Shown: positions 33,023 to 41,384 of the stretch, in pieces
Layout of the letters: each line of letters opens with the position of its first letter
Position numbering within the stretch: the first letter of the stretch is position 1
Assembly: GCF_014643535.1 (NCBI RefSeq)
Contig: NZ_BMJQ01000003.1
Coordinates: 186,001 to 250,000 of the forward strand
DNA length: 64,000 bases
Direction of reading: 5' to 3'
From: Aliidongia dinghuensis
GTDB lineage: Bacteria; Pseudomonadota; Alphaproteobacteria; ATCC43930; CGMCC-115725
Notes under the pieces: generated by a model
What the model saw: only the letters and a program-made list of their open reading frames with translations
The model's database searches: none
What the model was told of the DNA's origin: nothing
Made by a program: the position numbers and the translations under genes

Positions 33023-34435
33023 ATGAGCAAGCTCGAGGCGCCCGATATCGCCGTCGGACCGACCGTGGGCCACGGGGTCACCCTCGGCGAGGCCACGCGC
33101 GTCTGGGCGCGCGTCGCGATGCTGAGCTTCGGCGGACCCGCCGGCCAGATCGCCGTCAAGCACCGCATCCTGGTCGAAGAGAAAAAATGGATCGGCGAGA
33201 CCCGCTTCCTGCATGCGCTCAACTACTGCATGCTTCTGCCGGGTCCCGAGGCGCAGCAGCTTGCGACCTACATCGGCTGGCTGCTGCACGGCATTCGCGG
33301 CGGGCTGATTGCCGGCGGGCTGTTCGTCCTGCCCGGCTACGTCGCGCTCATGATCTTGAGCTGGCTCTACGCCGGGTACGGCGACATCGGCGCGGTCCAG
33401 GGCCTGTTCTTCGGACTCAAGGCCGCCGTGCTGGCGGTCGTGCTTGAAGCGCTGGTCAAGATCGGCAAGCGGGCGCTGCGCAACCGCGTCATGGTCGGCC
33501 TCGCAGGACTGGCCTTCGTCGCGATCTTCTTCTTCGGCGTCCCCTTCCCGCTGATCGTGATCGCGGCCGCCCTGGTGGGCTTCGTCGGCAACGCGGCGGG
33601 GATCGCAGCCTTCCGTCCCGGTGCGAACGGCAAGACCGCCGCCACCGACGACGGCTCGGCGGCGATCGACCGGGCATTCGCGCGCGAAATCCCCGAGCAT
33701 GTCCGGCCGGCAACCGGTCGCGCGCTCCGGATCGCAGCGATCTGCCTCGTGCTCTGGCTCGGGCCGCTCGTCGTCCTGCTGGCGACGGTCGGCACGCAGA
33801 ACGTGTTCACCGACATCGCCGCGTTCTTCGCGACCATGGCCGTCGTCACGTTTGGCGGCGCCTACGCGGTGCTAGCCTATGTCGCGCAGGCGGCGGTCGA
33901 GCACTACGGCTGGCTCCAGCCGGGCGAGATGCTGGCCGGTCTCGGCATGGCCGAGACGACGCCGGGTCCCCTCATCATCGTGCTCCAGTTCGTGGGATTC
34001 ATGGGCGCCTTCCGCCATCCGGGGCTGCTGCCGCCGATGCTGGCGGGCGTCTTGGGCGGCACGCTCGCTACCTGGACCACTTTCGCGCCGTGCTTTCTGT
34101 GGATCTTCGTCGGCGGGCCGTACATCGAGGCGCTGCGCGGCAACAAGGCGCTGTCGGCGGCGCTCTCCGCCATTACCGCGGCGATCGTCGGCGTCGTGCT
34201 GAACCTCGCCGTCTGGTTCGCGATTCACACGCTGTTCGGCCGGGTGGACGTCGCCCATCCCGGCTTCGCCCTCCGCCTCCAGGTGCCCGATCCGGGCTCG
34301 ATCAGCATCGGAACGCTGATCCTGGCCACGGCCGCCATGCTCGCCCTGTTCCGGTTCAAGGTCGGGATGATCCCGACCCTGGCAGTCTGCTCGGCGCTCG
34401 GCGTGGGCAGTTATTTTCTCGGAGTAATGCAATGA
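33023..34435 (+). CDS. chrA: Chromate transporter ChrA, long (two-domain) form
   Basis: A 470-residue inner-membrane chromate efflux protein with two homologous CHR domains. The first begins ATRVWARVAMLSFGGPAGQIAVKHRILVEEKKWIGETRFLHALNYCMLLPGPEAQQLATYIGW, with the FGGP and PGPEAQQ motifs. The second is IAAFFATMAVVTFGGAYAVLAYVAQAAVEHYGWL, with MAETTPGPLIIVLQFVGF. A GTG at 33008 overlapping the previous stop is an alternative start. It expels chromate driven by the proton gradient. It is co-transcribed with the ChrB-like gene and with SOD further down. Confidence 0.95.
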   Translation: MSKLEAPDIAVGPTVGHGVTLGEATRVWARVAMLSFGGPAGQIAVKHRILVEEKKWIGETRFLHALNYCMLLPGPEAQQLATYIGWLLHGIRGGLIAGGLFVLPGYVALMILSWLYAGYGDIGAVQGLFFGLKAAVLAVVLEALVKIGKRALRNRVMVGLAGLAFVAIFFFGVPFPLIVIAAALVGFVGNAAGIAAFRPGANGKTAATDDGSAAIDRAFAREIPEHVRPATGRALRIAAICLVLWLGPLVVLLATVGTQNVFTDIAAFFATMAVVTFGGAYAVLAYVAQAAVEHYGWLQPGEMLAGLGMAETTPGPLIIVLQFVGFMGAFRHPGLLPPMLAGVLGGTLATWTTFAPCFLWIFVGGPYIEALRGNKALSAALSAITAAIVGVVLNLAVWFAIHTLFGRVDVAHPGFALRLQVPDPGSISIGTLILATAAMLALFRFKVGMIPTLAVCSALGVGSYFLGVMQ

Positions 34436-34611
34436 TTGCTGCAAGGAAGATTGCCTTCGTCTGCCTGCACGGCTCGGCCAAGAGCCTGATCGCCGCCGAA
34501 TATCTGAACCGCGCTGCCCGCGAACGGGGGCTGCCGCTCACCGCGACCACGGCGGGCCCGGAGCCCGATGCGGCCGTCTCGGCGAACGAGGGCGTGGCCC
34601 ATGACCGCTGA
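34432..34611 (+). pseudogene. Truncated low-molecular-weight phosphatase/arsenate reductase-like gene
   Basis: A 59-codon frame, with its start overlapping the chrA stop (ATGA), encodes only the N-terminus of an LMWPTP-like protein: KIAFVCLHGSAKSLIAAEYLNRAARERGLPLTATTAGPEPDAAV. Family members are about 140 residues. The P-loop CLHGSAKS has lysine where CX5R needs arginine. After residue 50 the similarity is lost and the frame ends inside the start of the SOD gene. A deletion between two formerly separate genes is the simplest explanation. It may be non-functional. Confidence 0.65.
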
Positions 34612-35329
34612 TCTCGACCGCCGCCAGTTCATCGAAGCCGCCGGCCTCGCCGCTGCCAGCCTGGCGATCCCTGTCGGGCTCGCCGTCGGCGCGGCGCAGG
34701 CCCAAACCTCCCCTGAGCAAGGAAAGATTCCCATGCCTTACGAAATCAAGCCGATGCCATTCGAGCCGAGCCACATCAAGGGCATGTCCGAGAAGATCCT
34801 CGTCAGCCACTACGAGAATAATTACAGCGGCGCCGTGAAGCGCTTGAACGCGATCGAGGCGCAGCTGGCCGGGCTCGACTGGGCGACGGCGCCGACCTTC
34901 CTCGTCAACGGCCTGAAGCGCGAGGAACTGATCGCCGCCAACTCGATGATCCTGCACGAGCATTTCTTCAACGCCATCGGCGGTGACGGCCAGCCGACCG
35001 GCGCGCTCCAAGAGGCGATCAAGCGCGACTTCGGCGGCGTCGAGCGCTGGCGCGCCGAGTTTTCCGCGATGGGCAAGGCTGAGGGCGGCGGCTCCGGCTG
35101 GGTCATCCTCGCCTATTCGCCGCGCGACAAGCAGCTCATCAACTGCTGGGCGGCAGACCATACGACGACGCTCGCCGGCGGCCGTCCAGTGCTGGTGCTC
35201 GACATGTACGAGCATGCCTATCACATGGACTATGGCGCCAGGGCGGGCGCCTATGTCGACGCGTTCATGCAGAACATCCGCTGGGACGGCGCGGCATCGC
35301 TCTACACGCGCTACAGCGGCGAAAGCTGA
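34601..35329 (+). CDS. chrC: Fe/Mn superoxide dismutase with Tat signal (ChrC-like)
   Basis: A 242-residue protein. The N-terminus DRRQFIEAAGLAAASLAIPVGLAVGAAQA is a Tat signal, so the enzyme is probably periplasmic. SOD motifs follow: HYENNYSGAVKRLNAIE, MILHEHFFNAIGG and VLDMYEHAYHMDYGARAGAYVDAFMQNI (metal ligand block DxxEHAY). In known chr operons the chrC gene is a SOD that removes superoxide made during chromate reduction; position after chrB/chrA supports this. It overlaps the truncated phosphatase frame by 11 bases and the next gene by one. Confidence 0.9.
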   Translation: MTADLDRRQFIEAAGLAAASLAIPVGLAVGAAQAQTSPEQGKIPMPYEIKPMPFEPSHIKGMSEKILVSHYENNYSGAVKRLNAIEAQLAGLDWATAPTFLVNGLKREELIAANSMILHEHFFNAIGGDGQPTGALQEAIKRDFGGVERWRAEFSAMGKAEGGGSGWVILAYSPRDKQLINCWAADHTTTLAGGRPVLVLDMYEHAYHMDYGARAGAYVDAFMQNIRWDGAASLYTRYSGES

Positions 35330-36324
35330 TGCGTCGCTTGCCCATCATCGCGCGGCTCGGCCTGGCGCTGGGACTCTGGGCGGGCCCCGGCACGGCCTCC
35401 CAGGCGGCCGAGCCGCCGTTGGTGCTGGAGGCAACGATCCCGCTGGAGGACGTCGGCGGCCGGATCGACCATATGGCGGTCGATCCGGCGCGTCGACGCC
35501 TCATGGTGGCCGAGCTCGGCAACGGCAGCGTCGACGTCGTCGATCTGGCCGGCGCCAAGCGCTTCCATAGGATCAACGACCTGGAAGAACCCCAGGGGCT
35601 GGCCTATGTCCCCGGCCCCGATCTGGTCGTGGTCGCGAGCGCCGGCGACGGCACGGTCCGCTTCTTCCGCGGCGACGATTATGCGCCCGCGGGCGTGGTG
35701 GCACTCGGCGACGACGCGGACAATGTCCGCGTCGATCCGGGCACGGGACAAGTGATCGTCGGCTACGGCAGCGGCGGCCTGGCCGTGATCGATTCCGCGA
35801 CCCGCGCGGTCGCGCGCACGATCCCGCTGCCGGTCCATCCGGAAGGCTTCCAGCTCGAGCCCGGCTCGCCCCGGGTCTTCGTCAACCTGCCGGACGCGCG
35901 CCGGATCGCCGTGGTGGATCGCACCGGCGGCCGGCTGCTCGCGACCTGGCCGCTGAAGGGGCTCGGCGCGAACTTCCCGATGGCGATCGACGTCGAAAGC
36001 CGGACCATCGCGAGCGTGTTCCGCAGTCCGCCCCGCCTCGTCCTCATCGACATGGAGAGCGGTGCCACGAAGGCGTCGGCCGAGACTTGCGGCGACGCGG
36101 ACGACGTCTTCTTCGATACGAAGCGGCAGCGGATCTACGTCAGCTGCGGCGAAGGGATGGTCGATGTCCGGCGGCGTGACGGATCGGCGATCGCGCGCGT
36201 GCCGACGAGTCCCGGCGCCCGGACCGCCCTCTTCATTCCGGAGCTCGACCGCCTCGTCGTGGCGGCCCGGGCCGGCCTCTTCGGCGACACGGCGAAGCTC
36301 TTGCTCTATCGGCCGGCGCCATGA
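35329..36324 (+). CDS. YncE-like beta-propeller protein, exported
   Basis: A 331-residue protein with the Sec signal MRRLPIIARLGLALGLWAGPGTASQA, then repeated propeller blades such as RIDHMAVDPARRRLMVAELGNGSVDVVDLAGAK, DNVRVDPGTGQVIVGYGSGGLAVIDSATR and DDVFFDTKRQRIYVSCGEGMVDV. It belongs to the YncE/lactonase-like propellers of the periplasm. It is coupled to the SOD (TGATG) and the MFS gene (ATGA), so it is part of the chromate operon. Its role there is not known; scaffold or sensor are possibilities. Confidence 0.85.
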   Translation: MRRLPIIARLGLALGLWAGPGTASQAAEPPLVLEATIPLEDVGGRIDHMAVDPARRRLMVAELGNGSVDVVDLAGAKRFHRINDLEEPQGLAYVPGPDLVVVASAGDGTVRFFRGDDYAPAGVVALGDDADNVRVDPGTGQVIVGYGSGGLAVIDSATRAVARTIPLPVHPEGFQLEPGSPRVFVNLPDARRIAVVDRTGGRLLATWPLKGLGANFPMAIDVESRTIASVFRSPPRLVLIDMESGATKASAETCGDADDVFFDTKRQRIYVSCGEGMVDVRRRDGSAIARVPTSPGARTALFIPELDRLVVAARAGLFGDTAKLLLYRPAP

Positions 36325-37589
36325 CCGCGCTTCGGACGATCGTGGCTGGCGAGGAATGGTGGCGGCCGATCCCGCGCGGCCTGCCGCGCGACGCGTTCTG
36401 GATCCTTGCCGGCCGGGCCATCCGGTCGTTCGCCGACGGCTTCACCGCCCTGCTGCTGCCGGTCTATCTCCTGGAACTGGGTTTCGACGCTTTCGCCATC
36501 GGTACGATCGTCACCTGCACACTCGTCGGCTCGGCCCTGCTGACGCTCTCGGCCGGGCTCATCGCCCATCGCCACTCCCGCCGGCGCATGCTGCTCGCGG
36601 CCTGCCTGCTCATGGCGGCAACCGGTGCCGGCTTCACGCTCGTCCGGGACTATTGGCCGATCCTGGTCGTCGCCTTCGTCGGCACGCTCAACCCGACCGC
36701 CGGCGACGTCAGCCTGTTCCTGCCGCTCGAGCACGCCGCCCTCAGCCAGACCATCGAGCCGCGCCGGCGGACGGCACTCTTCGCGCGCTACAGCCTGATC
36801 GGCACGCTCGCCGGCGCGCTCGGCACGCTCGCGGCGCCGCTGCCGGACCTCATCGCCGCCGGGTCTGGGCTGCCGCGCCTCACGGCCCTGCAGCTGATGT
36901 TCGCGCTCTATGGCCTGATCGGCATCGCGGCGTTGCTGCTCTATCGGCCGCTGTCATCGGCGGTCGAGGCGCCGGCGGGCGCGGCCGCCCCGGCACCGCT
37001 CGGCCCGTCGAGACGGATCGTCTATGGCCTGATGGCGCTGTTCTCGATCGACGCGTTCGGCGGCGGCTTCGTCGTGCAGTCGCTCCTTGCGCTGTGGCTG
37101 TTCCAGAACTTCGGCATCTCGGTCGCGGCGGCCGCGGCGATCCTGTTCTGGTCGAGCCTGCTCTCGGCCGCGTCGTACCTCGCCGCGGTGCCGATCGCCG
37201 AGCGCTTCGGCCTCATCAACACGATGGTGTTCACCCATCTGCCGGCGAACTTCTGCCTGATGCTGGTGCCGTTCGCGCCGAGCCTGCCGGTCGCGATCGG
37301 CCTCTTGCTCGTGCGCGCAGCGCTCTCCCAGATGGACGTGCCGACGCGGACCTCCTACGTCATGGCCGTCGTGACGCCGGCCGAACGGCCGGCCGCCGCC
37401 AGCATCACGGCCGTGCCGCGCAGCCTTGCCGCAGCACTGAGCCCGCTCGCGTCCGGCTACCTCCTGGCGCTCACCAGCTTCGGCTGGCCGCTCGTCATCG
37501 GCGGCGCGCTCAAGGCCGCCTACGACCTCTTGCTGCTGATGCGGTTCCGCGCCGTTCGCCCGCCGGAGGAGGCCCAGCGTCGCCCCTAG
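36321..37589 (+). CDS. MFS transporter of the chromate operon
   Basis: A 422-residue, 12-helix major facilitator: WILAGRAIRSFADGFTALLLPVYLLELGFDAFAIGTIVTCTLVGSALLTLSAGLIAHRHSRRRMLLAACLLMA, and later QMDVPTRTSYVMAVVTPAERPAAASITAVPRSLAAALSPLASGYLL. This subgroup is often found with chr and SOD genes. It is the last gene of the run, coupled by ATGA to the propeller gene. It may export a stress product or a metal complex; the substrate is not known. Confidence 0.88.
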   Translation: MTALRTIVAGEEWWRPIPRGLPRDAFWILAGRAIRSFADGFTALLLPVYLLELGFDAFAIGTIVTCTLVGSALLTLSAGLIAHRHSRRRMLLAACLLMAATGAGFTLVRDYWPILVVAFVGTLNPTAGDVSLFLPLEHAALSQTIEPRRRTALFARYSLIGTLAGALGTLAAPLPDLIAAGSGLPRLTALQLMFALYGLIGIAALLLYRPLSSAVEAPAGAAAPAPLGPSRRIVYGLMALFSIDAFGGGFVVQSLLALWLFQNFGISVAAAAAILFWSSLLSAASYLAAVPIAERFGLINTMVFTHLPANFCLMLVPFAPSLPVAIGLLLVRAALSQMDVPTRTSYVMAVVTPAERPAAASITAVPRSLAAALSPLASGYLLALTSFGWPLVIGGALKAAYDLLLLMRFRAVRPPEEAQRRP

Positions 37590-37696
37590 TGGTGAACCGG
37601 CGCCAACGCCTTGAAAACGTGGCGCATGGGGTGGCATCGCCGGTTCGTTCGTGCTGACATGTCGGGCATAGAGCGATCCATTGCCCCCGAGGGCTC

Positions 37697-38884
37697 ATGT
37701 CCGCCGACAAGAATACCAAGATCGAAACGCGCCTCGTCCATGCCGGGCGCGCGCCGCACCAGAATCACGGCGTGGTCAACCCGCCGATCTACCACGCCTC
37801 GACCATCCTGCAACCGACGCTCGACGCCTGGGACGCGGTGCGCGATCCCGGCTACGCCGGCTACAGCTATGGCCGGTTCGGCACGCCGACGAGCCGGTCG
37901 CTCGAAGGCGCCGTGGCCGAGCTTTACGGCGCCGACGAGGCCGTCGCAGTCTCGTCGGGCCTGGCCGCCATCTCGGTCGGGCTCATGACGCTCACCAAGG
38001 CGGGCGACCATATCCTCGTCACCGACAGCGCCTATTACCCGTGCCGCAAGATCTGCAACGGCGTGCTCAAGAAATACGGCGTCGAGACGACCTACTACGA
38101 CCCGACGATCGGCGCCGGCATTGCAGCGCTCATCCGCCCCGAGACCAGCCTGATCGTCACCGAGTCACCCGGATCGGTCACGTTCGAGGTGCAGGACATT
38201 CCGGCGATCGTCGCTGCGGCGCACGCGCGGGGCGTCAAGGTCATGGCCGACAACACCTGGGCGACCGCGCTCTATTTTAACCCGTTCGATCATGGCGCCG
38301 ATCTCGTGGTCGAGGCGGCGACGAAATATATCGGCGGCCATTCCGACGTGATGATGGGCCTGGTGCTGAGCCGCGGCCCGAATGCGCGCGCCGCGCGATC
38401 GACGGCGAACGCGCTCGGCCATTGTTCGGGCGCCGACGATCTCTATCTGGCCCAGCGCGGGCTGCGCACTCTGGCGGTCCGGCTCGCGCGCTGCCAGGAG
38501 ACCGGCCTCACGCTCGCCCGCTGGCTCAAGGCCCGGCCCGAGGTCGCGCGCGTGCTGCATCCGGCCCTGCCCGGCGATCCGGGCCATGCGATCTGGCAGC
38601 GCGACTTCCGCGGCGCCTCGGGCCTGTTCTCCTTCGTGCTCCATCCGGTCGAGCGGCCGGCCCTGGCCCGCTTCCTCGACGGGCTCATGCTCTTCGGCAT
38701 GGGCGCCAGCTGGGGCGGCTACGAGAGCCTGATCATGCCCAATGATCCGCGCGCGATCCGCACGGCGACCCGCTGGACCGACCCGGGCCCGCTCCTGCGC
38801 ATCCATGCCGGACTCGAGGATCCGGCCGACCTGATCGCGGACCTCGAGGCCGGCTTCGAGCGGCTGGCGGCGGCCGGCCGCTGA
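37697..38884 (+). CDS. metC: Cystathionine beta-lyase
   Basis: A 395-residue PLP enzyme of the Cys/Met metabolism family. The PLP loop includes YSYGRFGTPTSRSLEGAVAEL, SSGLAAISVGL and TESPGSVTFEVQDIPAI. The Schiff-base lysine is K210 in EAATKYIGGHSDVMMG. The SPGS and GHSDVMMG forms are those of MetC rather than MetB/MetZ. It would cleave cystathionine to homocysteine, pyruvate and ammonia in the cytosol. It is a single gene, 107 bases after the chromate operon. Confidence 0.92.
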   Translation: MSADKNTKIETRLVHAGRAPHQNHGVVNPPIYHASTILQPTLDAWDAVRDPGYAGYSYGRFGTPTSRSLEGAVAELYGADEAVAVSSGLAAISVGLMTLTKAGDHILVTDSAYYPCRKICNGVLKKYGVETTYYDPTIGAGIAALIRPETSLIVTESPGSVTFEVQDIPAIVAAAHARGVKVMADNTWATALYFNPFDHGADLVVEAATKYIGGHSDVMMGLVLSRGPNARAARSTANALGHCSGADDLYLAQRGLRTLAVRLARCQETGLTLARWLKARPEVARVLHPALPGDPGHAIWQRDFRGASGLFSFVLHPVERPALARFLDGLMLFGMGASWGGYESLIMPNDPRAIRTATRWTDPGPLLRIHAGLEDPADLIADLEAGFERLAAAGR

Positions 38885-38950
38885 CCCTACATAAACCGTT
38901 GAACGATCGAGAGCGGCAACGAACCGCGCGGCAAAGATGGAGGGAACCTG

Positions 38951-39337
38951 ATGGCTTCGACATCGAGATGGATCGTGCTGGCGGCGATCGTCGGATTCAC
39001 CGCCGGCGGCGCCTTCGCCCAGACGACATCGAGCCCGACGCCGCACAAGCATAGCGCCCAACCGCAGGATCAAGTGCAGCTGGGGACGCCCACGTCCGAC
39101 GACACGACACTACCTGGCACCGGCGCCGCCGACTTGCGCCGAAGCCCGATCGTCGGTGGCAAGAACCTGCAGCCGCGCCCGAACGGGCCGCCCACCCAGC
39201 AGGAAAACCAGCAGATCAACCAGTTGCTGCAGCAGACGCCGCCGGACTCGAAGGCGAACGGCCCGATCGTCCAGCCCCGCGACCTGTTCGGCAACCCGCT
39301 CGGCGGCAGCCCGACGATCGACCAGAAGAAGCCGTAG
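38951..39337 (+). CDS. Small exported protein, proline/glutamine-rich, unknown
   Basis: A 128-residue protein with the signal MASTSRWIVLAAIVGFTAGGAFA. The mature part is low in hydrophobics and probably disordered (SSPTPHKHSAQPQDQ, then NGPPTQQENQQINQLLQQTPPDSKANGP). No domain is recognised. It lies alone between metC and the Atm1-type exporter, 66 and 128 bases from them, with GGAGGG 8 bases before the ATG. Coding is supported by the signal peptide and start context. Confidence 0.65.
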   Translation: MASTSRWIVLAAIVGFTAGGAFAQTTSSPTPHKHSAQPQDQVQLGTPTSDDTTLPGTGAADLRRSPIVGGKNLQPRPNGPPTQQENQQINQLLQQTPPDSKANGPIVQPRDLFGNPLGGSPTIDQKKP

Positions 39338-39465
39338 ACCTTCGGCCGTCGCCTTCCCTGGGCCGTGGGTGTTGGGACGTCCCATCCCCCGAAAGATGGC
39401 GCCGCGCCCTTGATCCGACGGGCTGCGGCGCCACCTACCGTTCGGCAATTCGCCCGAAAGGACTG

Positions 39466-41319
39466 ATGTTGGACGCCTCTTCGCCCGCCGTGCCGCGTCG
39501 TCGCGGCAGCCTGGCCACGCTCGGCACGCTCGCCCCCTATCTCTGGCCGCCGGGCGAATGGGGCCTCCGCTTCCGCGTGATCCTCGCGGTCTGCTGCCTC
39601 GTCGTCGCCAAGATCGCGAACGTCTTTGTCCCGATCCTCTACAAGCGCGCCGTTGACGCGCTGGGTGGCGGTGGCAACGCCACGACGGCGGCGCTCGTCG
39701 CGGTGCCGCTCAGCCTGATCCTGGCCTACGGCTCGGCGCGCGTGCTGTCGCTCATCTTCTCGGAGCTGCGCGATGCGGTCTTCGCCCGGGTCGCCCAGCG
39801 TGCGATCCGGACCTTGGGTCTCGAGGTGTTCCGCCATCTCCACGCGCTGTCGCTGCGCTTCCACCTGGCGCGGCAGACCGGCGGCCTCACCCGCTCGATC
39901 GAGCGCGGCACCAAGGGCATCGAGACGCTGCTGCAGTACATGCTGTTCAACATCCTGCCGACCCTGTTCGAGATCGGCCTGGTGTGCGTCATCCTGTGGC
40001 GGCTGTTCGACTGGCGCTTCGCGCTCGCCACTTTCGTCACCGTCTCCCTCTACATGGCCTACACCCTCGTCATCACCGAGTGGCGCACCAAGTACCGGCG
40101 CCAGATGAACGAGGTCGATTCCGAGGCGAACACCAAGGCGATCGACAGCCTGTTGAACTACGAGACGGTCAAGTATTTCGGCAACGAGGAGCACGAGGCA
40201 GCCCGGTTCGACGGCGCCTTGAAGCGCTACGAGCGCGCCGCGGTCAAGAGCCAGGTCTCGCTCTCGATCCTCAACATCGGCCAGGCGGCGATCATCTCGG
40301 TGGGTCTGACGGTGGTCATGTACCTGGCCGGCGCCGGCATCGTCGCGCACCGCATGACCTTGGGCGACTTCGTGCTGGTCAACACCTATCTGGTGCAGCT
40401 CTATCAGCCCTTGAACTTCTTCGGCTTCATCTATCGCGAGATCAAGCAGGCCTTGATCGACATGGAGCGCATGTTCGAGCTCATGTCGGTCGAGCGCGAG
40501 ATCGCCGACCGGCCGGGCGCCGAGCCGCTCGCGATCGCAGGCGCCACACTCGAGTTCCGCAACGTGCGGTTCGGCTACGACCCGCGGCGCGAGATCCTGA
40601 AGGGCGTCAGCTTCGTGGTGCCCGCAGGCCACACGGTCGCGGTGGTCGGCTCGTCCGGCGCCGGCAAATCGACCTTGAGCCGCCTGCTCTTCCGCTTCTA
40701 CGACATCGATGAGGGGCAGATCCTGATCGACGGTCAGGACATCCGCGACGTGACCCAGAAGAGCCTGCGCGCGGCCTTGGGCATCGTTCCGCAGGATACG
40801 GTGCTGTTCAACGACACGATCACCTACAACATCGCCTATGGCCACCCCGGCGCCGGCACCGCCGAGATCGAGCAGGCGGCGCGCATGGCGCATATCCACG
40901 ACTTCATCCTGGCCATGCCCGACCAGTACAAGACCATCGTCGGCGAGCGCGGGCTCAAGCTGTCGGGCGGCGAGAAGCAGCGCGTCGCGATCGCGCGCAC
41001 CATCCTCAAGGACCCGGCCATCCTGCTGTTCGACGAGGCGACGAGCGCGCTCGACACCAATACCGAGCGCGAGATCCAGGCCAACCTGCGGGAGGTGAGC
41101 CGCGGGCGCACCACGCTCGTCATCGCCCATCGGCTCTCGACCATCATCGATGCCGACGAGATCATCGTGCTCGAGGCGGGCCGCATCGCCGAGCGCGGCC
41201 GACACCACGAGCTGATCGCGGCCCAAGGCCGCTATGCCGAGATGTGGCGCAAGCAGCAGGAGGCGGCCGAGGCCGGTCAGCCGATCGAAGTGCCGCCGCC
41301 GTTCTTTCAGCCGGCGTGA
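39466..41319 (+). CDS. Atm1/HMT1-type ABC exporter (fused permease and ATPase)
   Basis: A 617-residue half-transporter. Six helices occupy residues about 30-320, with the Atm1-family stretch [60 protein letters not shown] and [20 protein letters not shown]. The ATPase has Walker [21 protein letters not shown], signature [15 protein letters not shown] and Walker [13 protein letters not shown]. The family exports glutathione-linked sulfur or metal compounds. The last 14 codons (41278-41319) are repeated at 43195-43236, with one synonymous change, on the far side of the subtilase module. Confidence 0.94.
   Translation: MLDASSPAVPRRRGSLATLGTLAPYLWPPGEWGLRFRVILAVCCLVVAKIANVFVPILYKRAVDALGGGGNATTAALVAVPLSLILAYGSARVLSLIFSELRDAVFARVAQRAIRTLGLEVFRHLHALSLRFHLARQTGGLTRSIERGTKGIETLLQYMLFNILPTLFEIGLVCVILWRLFDWRFALATFVTVSLYMAYTLVITEWRTKYRRQMNEVDSEANTKAIDSLLNYETVKYFGNEEHEAARFDGALKRYERAAVKSQVSLSILNIGQAAIISVGLTVVMYLAGAGIVAHRMTLGDFVLVNTYLVQLYQPLNFFGFIYREIKQALIDMERMFELMSVEREIADRPGAEPLAIAGATLEFRNVRFGYDPRREILKGVSFVVPAGHTVAVVGSSGAGKSTLSRLLFRFYDIDEGQILIDGQDIRDVTQKSLRAALGIVPQDTVLFNDTITYNIAYGHPGAGTAEIEQAARMAHIHDFILAMPDQYKTIVGERGLKLSGGEKQRVAIARTILKDPAILLFDEATSALDTNTEREIQANLREVSRGRTTLVIAHRLSTIIDADEIIVLEAGRIAERGRHHELIAAQGRYAEMWRKQQEAAEAGQPIEVPPPFFQPA
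41278..41319 (+). repeat. Left copy of 42-bp direct repeat (3' end of ABC exporter gene)
   Basis: The last 14 codons of the exporter, beginning CAGCCGATCGAAGTGCCGCC and ending at TGA. They recur at 43195-43236 with one T/C difference, which is synonymous (Phe). Similarity stops sharply on both sides. The sequence change beyond TGA marks the left border of the subtilase module. Confidence 0.9.
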
Positions 41320-41384
41320 AAATTCTCGCGTTAAAATAGTACCATGAGATAATATGCAGCCTGAAATTGGAGGCGCGACAGCTC

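Noticed and set aside
39070..41226. 718-codon open frame antisense to the Atm1-type exporter
   Set aside because: Arg/Asp/His/Glu-rich translation with no motifs; it is the mirror of a strongly recognised gene in GC-rich DNA.
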